A stretch of 64,000 nt of DNA from Anaerolineales bacterium (lineage in GTDB: Bacteria; Chloroflexota; Anaerolineae; 4572-78; J111): contig JABTUW010000003.1 of the NCBI GenBank assembly GCA_015075185.1, positions 434,001 to 498,000 on the forward strand, written 5' to 3'. Each line of letters starts with the position of its first letter. The first letter of the stretch is position 1. Positions 58,804 through 64,000 of this stretch are shown here, in pieces. The translations under genes and the position numbers were made by a program. The notes beneath the pieces are model-generated. The model worked only from the letters and a program-made list of their open reading frames with translations. It was not told the origin of the DNA and did not search any database.

Positions 58804-59850
58804 TTAAGGCTCAAGTTGAGGCTGGGCCACATCGGCTTCAAACAACCAGTAATCAATTGCAATATCTGTCCCATTCTCTACAGCCAGCAGGTAAGTTTCA
58901 CCTCGGATGACCGTGCCGCTCCACAACCGTTCACCGGTGAAATCATTGCCATCCCGTGAAACCAGCATACCGGCCCCAAAATTGATCGGTTGATCACCCT
59001 CACCCCGCCGCCACGTTTCTACGGCGCCAGGTGGGAAGAGCTTAAAATTAACCTGCTGCTGGCGATTGCCATCGGCAGGGGTGAAAAAGAGAGTAAAAGC
59101 TAGATTTTGGAACTGGTTTGGGTTGGTGGGGTCGTTATGGGTAAAGCTGTACCACTGCATTCCTCCCGGTTCGAGCGAGTTGTGCGTTACCAGAGGCGAC
59201 AAGGGCAAGGGCCTACCGGGATCAGCGTCCATCTGTGGTGGAGCAAGAATCGCCGTCTGGGGAGTCACCGCGGGTGCGCCCAAAGGATAACTGACCACGT
59301 TATCGGTAAAAAGCCAGTAGTCAATGGTTGAGTCGCTGCCGTTGGTTAGCTGAATATAGTAACGGCTCTGGTCTGACAGCCAGCCGGTCCAAAACAACTC
59401 GCCCGTGAGCGGGTTGTTATCGCGCGAGACAACCTGGCCTGCCCCCAAATTGGCCATACGACTGGTGTCGCCAAAATAGAACAGCGGCGCCTGGCTCTCG
59501 TCGAAAAGCTGCACGGCCACCCGCCTGACGCGCTGGCCGTCGTCGGGCGTAAAAATCAGGGTGAGTGATTGTTCCAGGGTGGTGGCTTGCTGCGGGTTGT
59601 GGGGTGTCAACCGAAACCAGCGCTGCTCACCCGCAGCCAGGACCCCGGTGTTAGGACCGTTCACCAGTGCCACCGCTAAAGCAGGGGCGCTGCCGGTCGC
59701 TGTTGCAGCGGACGTGGCCGAAATAATCATCACGACAGCCGCTATGGCAAAAACAGCCGCAATGAGCCACAAAAAAACCTTGAGTGAGCCAGATAAAGTT
59801 GTATTTTCAGACCTCATCGGTAAATTTTTCTTCTCAAACAAGGTTTGCAT
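58804..59850 (-). CDS. Membrane-anchored exported protein with two tandem repeats
   Basis: 348 aa from the ATG at 59850 (ATG at 59817 also possible). N-terminal membrane helix VFLWLIAAVFAIAAVVMIIS. Two copies of one domain of about 110 aa: AAGEQRWFRLTPHNPQQATT with LIFTPDDGQRVRRVAVQLF, FYFGDTSRMANLGAGQVVSR and DYWLFTDNV, then the same order in GGMQWYSFTHNDPTNPNQFQ, LFFTPADGNRQQQVNFKLF, INFGAGMLVSRDGN and DYWLFEADV. It resembles the PPC-type beta domain of secreted proteins. Surface binding or scaffolding is inferred. Confidence 0.82.
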   Translation of the reverse strand: MQTLFEKKNLPMRSENTTLSGSLKVFLWLIAAVFAIAAVVMIISATSAATATGSAPALAVALVNGPNTGVLAAGEQRWFRLTPHNPQQATTLEQSLTLIFTPDDGQRVRRVAVQLFDESQAPLFYFGDTSRMANLGAGQVVSRDNNPLTGELFWTGWLSDQSRYYIQLTNGSDSTIDYWLFTDNVVSYPLGAPAVTPQTAILAPPQMDADPGRPLPLSPLVTHNSLEPGGMQWYSFTHNDPTNPNQFQNLAFTLFFTPADGNRQQQVNFKLFPPGAVETWRRGEGDQPINFGAGMLVSRDGNDFTGERLWSGTVIRGETYLLAVENGTDIAIDYWLFEADVAQPQLEP

Positions 59851-60138
59851 CCTGTGATAGTTCCACGTAGTTTTGTAAAGAGCCGGGTCCTGCGCTCCGA
59901 ACAGTGAAGGACCTACTGATACCACCAGTATAAAAGGTAATGGCCTGTACGTCAATGGGAGGGATACCCTATTCGGGCCAACTGTGGAACTATTGGCCCA
60001 CTATGTACGTCTATCCTACGCTTGGCCGTTGCCCTAGCCGTCGGCCAGATAAAGCTGAACCGTTTAGGAAAAATTCCAGGCTTGTGTTACCATATAAAGG
60101 CAAAATTCCCAAAATCTTGTAAAGAACTTACATTTTAA

Positions 60139-60200
60139 TGATGCGTGATGCGTGGTGCGTAGAAGACTTTTTCACGCACCGGGTACTACGCTCCACGCAT
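60139..60200. repeat. ATGCGTGGTGCGTAG/CTACGCTCCACGCAT inverted repeat
   Basis: A 15-bp pair (60148-60162 and 60186-60200) with one or two mismatches, preceded by further ATGCGTG words. It lies just before the kinase start, and its words match those at 38781-38830. Confidence 0.75.
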
Positions 60201-60212
60201 AAGGACGGTTTT

Positions 60213-61724
60213 ATGACGTTATCGGCCAACACACTTTTGGAAAATCGCTACCGTATCGAGGGCTTGCTGGCCCAGGGGGGGATGGGCGCTATCTATCGGG
60301 GTTTTGACCTCATCCTCGATATTCCGGTGGCGATCAAGGAGAGTTTCTTCAAGACTCCTCACGGTATGCGCCAATTCCAGCAGGAAGCCCGGATTCTGGC
60401 CCGGCTGCACCACCCCAGTCTGCCTCGCGTGATCAATCATTTCAGTGTGGGCGACCAGCAGTACTTGGTGATGGATTTTGTCGAGGGGCAGGATTTGTGG
60501 GAGATGGTCACCAAACGAGGCCAGCCTTTGGGCCAGCGGCAGGCCTTGAACTACCTCATTCAGGTTTGTGATGCCGTCCAATACCTGCACCAGCAAAACC
60601 CGCCGATCATCCACCGCGACATCAAGCCGCAAAACATTAAAATTACTCCCGATAACCGGGCGGTGCTGGTGGATTTTGGTATCGCCAAAGTCGGCCACGA
60701 CGACAGCCTGACCGATACCGGCGCGCGGGGCGTCACCAGCGGGTTTTCCCCCCCGGAACAGTACAGCGGTACCGGCACCACCCCGGCCTCCGACATTTAC
60801 GCCCTGGGCGCGACATTGTATGCCATCCTCACCGGCAAAAAGCCGCCGGACAGCGTCAGCTTAATGGCTGGTGAAGCCAAGTTTGAGCCGCCAGATCAAG
60901 TCAACCCCAAGCTGAGCCGTCAGGTTTCGGCAGCCATCGAGCATGCCATGCAAGTCCAGCGGGCCGACCGGCCAGCCTCGGTAGCGCTGTGGCAGCAAAC
61001 CCTCAAAGGTATTCTGAACTCGCTGCCGGATGACGATACCGCCGTTTTGGTCACCCCCTCTGCCGCGGTCTGGTTGGTTGACTCGGTCGGACGGGCCTAC
61101 CACCTCAAGCCGGGGCTTTTAATTTTTGGTCCGGCTCGAGAAGAAGCGACGCCGGCCAGCGAGCTGCTGAACACCTCGCCCTATGTCAGGCTGGAATTCG
61201 ACGGGCAGCACTGCCTGGTGTCTAATCCCGGCAATATGGAAGGTGTAACTTTGAATGACCAGCCGGTTGGCCCGGAGAGCCAGCCTTTCGATACGGGGGA
61301 TTGGCTGCGCATTGGCCGGGCAACCTTTGCCCTGAGTGAAACAGAACCCAAAGAACGCAGCGAAATCCCAAGCATTCTCCTCAGCCAGGATATGGACGAG
61401 CCGACCGAGACGGCCTATGTTCCTGTCCCGGTTGTGCTGACCCCCGCTTCCGCGCCGCCAACCGGGCCGCAGCTTGCTGCCGGTACTGAACAAACCGTCG
61501 CTGATGCGGCTGGGACGAACCGGACCTCACGCTGGTGGCTGGCTGTAGCGGCCCTGGTGCTCATTGCCCTCATCGGGGCGGCGATTTACTTAAGTCGAGG
61601 CCAGGCTGAATCGGTTGCCCAGGTTAAACCCAGCTCGACCCTGGCGCCAGCCAGCCCAACCCCGGTGCCTTCCACTCCGACGAGCAGCCAGGCTGGAGCG
61701 GCGTTCCAACTGATACGCCGGTAG
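60213..61724 (+). CDS. Ser/Thr protein kinase with FHA-like region and transmembrane segment (frame ends early)
   Basis: 503 aa from the ATG at 60213. Kinase domain: YRIEGLLAQGGMGAIYRGFD, VAIKESFFKTPHGM with the ATP lysine, catalytic loop IIHRDIKPQNIKITP, VDFGIAKVGHDD and PEQYSGTGTTPASDIYALGA. Residues 310-395 look like an FHA domain (VRLEFDGQHCLVSNPGNMEG, FDTGDWLRIGRATFALS). A membrane helix (WWLAVAALVLIALIGAAIYL) is followed by a Pro/Thr linker. The frame then stops at 61724, while an alpha-2-macroglobulin-like protein begins in the -1 frame, overlapping from 61628. Probably one gene split by an indel or a slippage. Confidence 0.9.
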   Translation: MTLSANTLLENRYRIEGLLAQGGMGAIYRGFDLILDIPVAIKESFFKTPHGMRQFQQEARILARLHHPSLPRVINHFSVGDQQYLVMDFVEGQDLWEMVTKRGQPLGQRQALNYLIQVCDAVQYLHQQNPPIIHRDIKPQNIKITPDNRAVLVDFGIAKVGHDDSLTDTGARGVTSGFSPPEQYSGTGTTPASDIYALGATLYAILTGKKPPDSVSLMAGEAKFEPPDQVNPKLSRQVSAAIEHAMQVQRADRPASVALWQQTLKGILNSLPDDDTAVLVTPSAAVWLVDSVGRAYHLKPGLLIFGPAREEATPASELLNTSPYVRLEFDGQHCLVSNPGNMEGVTLNDQPVGPESQPFDTGDWLRIGRATFALSETEPKERSEIPSILLSQDMDEPTETAYVPVPVVLTPASAPPTGPQLAAGTEQTVADAAGTNRTSRWWLAVAALVLIALIGAAIYLSRGQAESVAQVKPSSTLAPASPTPVPSTPTSSQAGAAFQLIRR

Positions 61725-64000
61725 CTACCACGGCGGCAGTTATCGAGCCAACGTTCACCCCCACCCCAACGATTCCGCTCGAACCGATTGCCCCGCTGGT
61801 CCTGCAAGCTGTGCCCGAGGTTGGCGCCGAACAGCCGCTCGACGCGCCCATCGAAATCACCTTTGACCAGCCAATGGACCGGGCCAGCGTCGAAAGAGCC
61901 TTCGCCATCGAGCCGGGAGCCAGTATTGACGGCGTGTTTGACTGGGTTGACGACCAGACTCTGCGCTTCAGCCTGCAAAATGGCTTTGAACGCGGCCAGC
62001 GTTACCGGGTGCGCATCGCCGAAACGGCCACCGGCCTGGCCGGGCTGGCCCTGCAGCGTCCCTTTGAACTGCGCTTCAACGCCGCCGGTTTCCTGGAAGT
62101 GGTCAATGTCCAACCCCTGGCCGATACCAGCGAGGTATTACCTACTACCACCGTGACCGTCTTCTTCAACCGGCCGGTTGTGCCGTTGGGCGCAATTGAA
62201 TCCGGCGGGGGAAGTCTGCCTGACCCGCTCACCTTTGTGCCGCAAGTTCCCGGCGAGGGCGAGTGGCTCAACACCTCTATCTACCAGTTCACCCCCACCG
62301 GACAGGGTTTTCAGCCGGCCACCCAGTACACCGCCCGCGTGTCCCAGGGTTTGACCGATGTCTTTGGGCAGGCCGTGCTGGCAGACGATTTCGAGTGGAC
62401 GTTCACGACCCTCAGCCCGGCCGTTGTCGGCAGCGTGCCGGCGGCGAATGACCTTTATGTCAGCCCAACGCCGGTCATCAGCGTCACCTTCAACCAGCCG
62501 ATGGACCGGCCGAGTGTCGAAGAAAATTTACTACTGCTAAACGAGCAAACCGGGCAGCCTGTTGCCGGGACCTTTGCCTGGGCTGAAGTTGGTATGCTGC
62601 CCCCACCGCCGACCGATGAATTTGGCAATATCATCTACGAATACGACGCGCTGGGACAGCCCATCCCGCCGGATTTGGAGCCTATCGGCGTGGAGACAGT
62701 CACCTTTATCCCGGCAGAGCCGTTGGAATTCGCTGCCAGCTACCAGATTATTTTACCAAAGGGAGTTGAAGGGGCGCTGGACCAGACTCAAACCCAGAGC
62801 GATTACAACGCCACTTTTACTGTGACCGCGTACCCGGATGTTGCCAGCACCAATCCCGCCAACGGGGAGCAGTTTGCCGATATTTACCAGGGGCTGGATA
62901 TTACCTTCAACGCGCCGATGAATCCCGCTACCTTTATTGTCGGCGAAACCGTTATTATCTCGCCCCAGATTACCGCCACCGATGTGTATTCCTACTGGTC
63001 GCAGAACGACACCCAGGTTAATCTCTACTTCCCACGCCGGGAAAACAGCGAGTACAGCGTCACCCTGCGCGGCAGCATCGAAGGCCGTTACGGCCACCCG
63101 CTGAACAAGGATGTCACCATTGCCTGGAAAACCTTGAAGCAGACGCCCTATGTGCGCCTGGTTAGCCCCAAGATTGCCATGTACAACGGCTACCAGCCCC
63201 AAACCTACGTCTATATGACCGTCCGCAATGTCAACCAGGTCAATTTTAACCTCTACCGGCTGTCGCAGGCCGAATTTTTGCGGCTCAGCGAAGGGACCTT
63301 TGCCGGTTGGGACGACTACCAGCAGTGGAGCAATTTCCAGCCCGACCCGGCCAAACTCGTCGGCGCGTGGAGCCAGGCCACTGACCCCGCCGTTTACGAG
63401 AATTACGTCTACAAGGTGGATGTCAGCCAGGCGGTGGCAAACGGCCAGGCGCTTCCGCCCGGCCTGTACTACCTGCAAGCGGCAGCCCCGCCCGAAAATA
63501 TCTACCCGGAGGCTCAAAGCGCCGACCCAACCCAGTCCGTTGACCGCCAACTGCTGGTCGTCAGCAAGCAGAACATCACCTTGAAGCAGGGGGTGGGCGA
63601 CATCCTGGCCTGGTTGACCGACTTGCAAAGTGGACAGCCGACGGCCAACACGCCGGTCAACCTGCTGGTCAACCGCCAGGCGGGCAGTTCAACCCAGACT
63701 GACGTCGAGGGTGTGGCGACCTTCACCTACGAACCCCTGCCCGATGGGTCGCCCGTCTCGCTGGTGGTCTTTACCGGCAACCCTGACCAACCGGACGATA
63801 ACTTTGCTGTGGGTGTCACGACATGGAGCGCCGGGATCAACTCTTACGATTTTAATCTCTACAGCTCCGGCTTTACCGGTTTTCGTTACGGCGGCCTGTA
63901 TAACGGCTATATTTACAGCGAGCGCCCGCTCTACCGGCCCGGTCAGACTGTCTACTTCAAAGGCATCATCCGCGCCGACGACGACGCCCATTACAGCTTG
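61628..64000 (+). CDS. Alpha-2-macroglobulin-like ectodomain, partial (no start seen; runs off the window)
   Basis: Open from 61628 to the end, about 790 aa, with no start codon or ribosome site. Reads PTDTPVATTAAVIEPTFTPT, then several Ig-like modules with the Big_5-type pattern (PIEITFDQPMDRASVERAF, VISVTFNQPMDRPSVEENLL, LDITFNAPMNPATFIVGE). It continues as a bacterial A2M-type protein (QTYVYMTVRNVNQVNFNLYR, GVGDILAWLTDLQSGQPTAN, YSERPLYRPGQTVYFKGIIR). The thioester region would lie beyond the edge. The linker composition continues the Pro/Thr linker of the kinase. Likely the external half of one transmembrane kinase-A2M protein. Confidence 0.85.

Noticed and set aside
62753..63628. 291-aa minus-strand frame over the A2M region
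   Set aside because: Shadow; the plus-strand frame is open to the window end and has A2M motifs.
1..64000. tRNA and rRNA genes
   Set aside because: No cloverleaf with a T-loop GGTTCRANNCC in place, and no rRNA-like stretch noticed by eye; a tRNAscan run would settle it.

Overview
The window reads like a chromosomal fragment of a Chloroflexota bacterium (Anaerolineae or a related lineage), and this is inference. The signs are fairly high GC, very large MalT-type and SARP-type ATPase regulators, a run of three PTPS_related membrane proteins, a secreted repeat protein ending in a YLPLI-type tail, and many broken or duplicated gene pieces. TGA is an ordinary stop codon in most genes here. No rRNA, tRNA or CRISPR array was seen.

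Layout. 1-6.4 kb: an acyl-CoA synthetase fragment, a formylglycine-enzyme-like protein, a DUF2157/DUF4401/GDYXXLXY membrane operon and a B12-binding radical SAM protein. 6.5-11.9 kb: accessory cluster 1 on the minus strand. It holds an MFS-transporter remnant, a complete IS with terminal repeats and a 5-bp target duplication, a DsrE protein, a methyltransferase-TusA fusion interrupted by one in-frame TGA, an OsmC protein and a decayed hydrolase. 12-15.6 kb: a SARP regulator with a broken 3' half. 15.8-22 kb: accessory cluster 2, also minus strand. It holds an ArsR-rhodanese regulator, a nucleoside phosphorylase, a second TGA-interrupted methyltransferase, another methyltransferase, a DsrE protein with TGA at the first Cys of its CxxC, a rhodanese-metallo-beta-lactamase fusion and an intact MFS transporter. 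22-28.6 kb: small membrane proteins, a SWIM protein, typA, an isoprenylcysteine-type methyltransferase and a nucleotidyl cyclase. 28.6-36.5 kb: a LysM protein, three PTPS_related proteins, an orphan DHp-like protein and an HD hydrolase. 36.7-49.8 kb: an EF-G-like GTPase, a ChlI/ChlD-type chelatase gene split by a slippery A-run, a delta-60 repeat protein, a URO-D-family protein, Nudix, TsaD, PduO, kynureninase and an aldo/keto reductase. 50-59.9 kb: a MalT-like regulator, membrane proteins, a quinone-oxidoreductase-type dehydrogenase, two GNATs, a receiver protein and an exported repeat protein. 60-64 kb: a Ser/Thr kinase with an FHA-like region and a membrane segment, running by a frameshift into an alpha-2-macroglobulin-like ectodomain that leaves the window.

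The most striking content is in clusters 1 and 2. Two paralogous methyltransferases carry TGA at the same place, where relatives have a catalytic Cys. Each keeps its reading frame and its protein similarity after the TGA, and each has an identical 7-bp hairpin with a UGGAA loop 9 nt downstream. A DsrE paralogue shows UxxC in place of CxxC. With TusA, DsrE, OsmC, rhodanese, persulfide-dioxygenase-like, ArsR and MFS partners, this looks like a selenocysteine-dependent system for sulfur, selenium, arsenic or another soft metal or metalloid. The selenocysteine machinery itself (selA/B/C/D) is not in the window.

Several genes carry apparent indels (hydrolase, SARP 3' half, DsrE, chelatase, kinase/A2M). 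Some may be sequencing errors, and read-level data would settle which. Intergenic spaces often contain hairpins built from short tandem words, and these sometimes run into gene ends.
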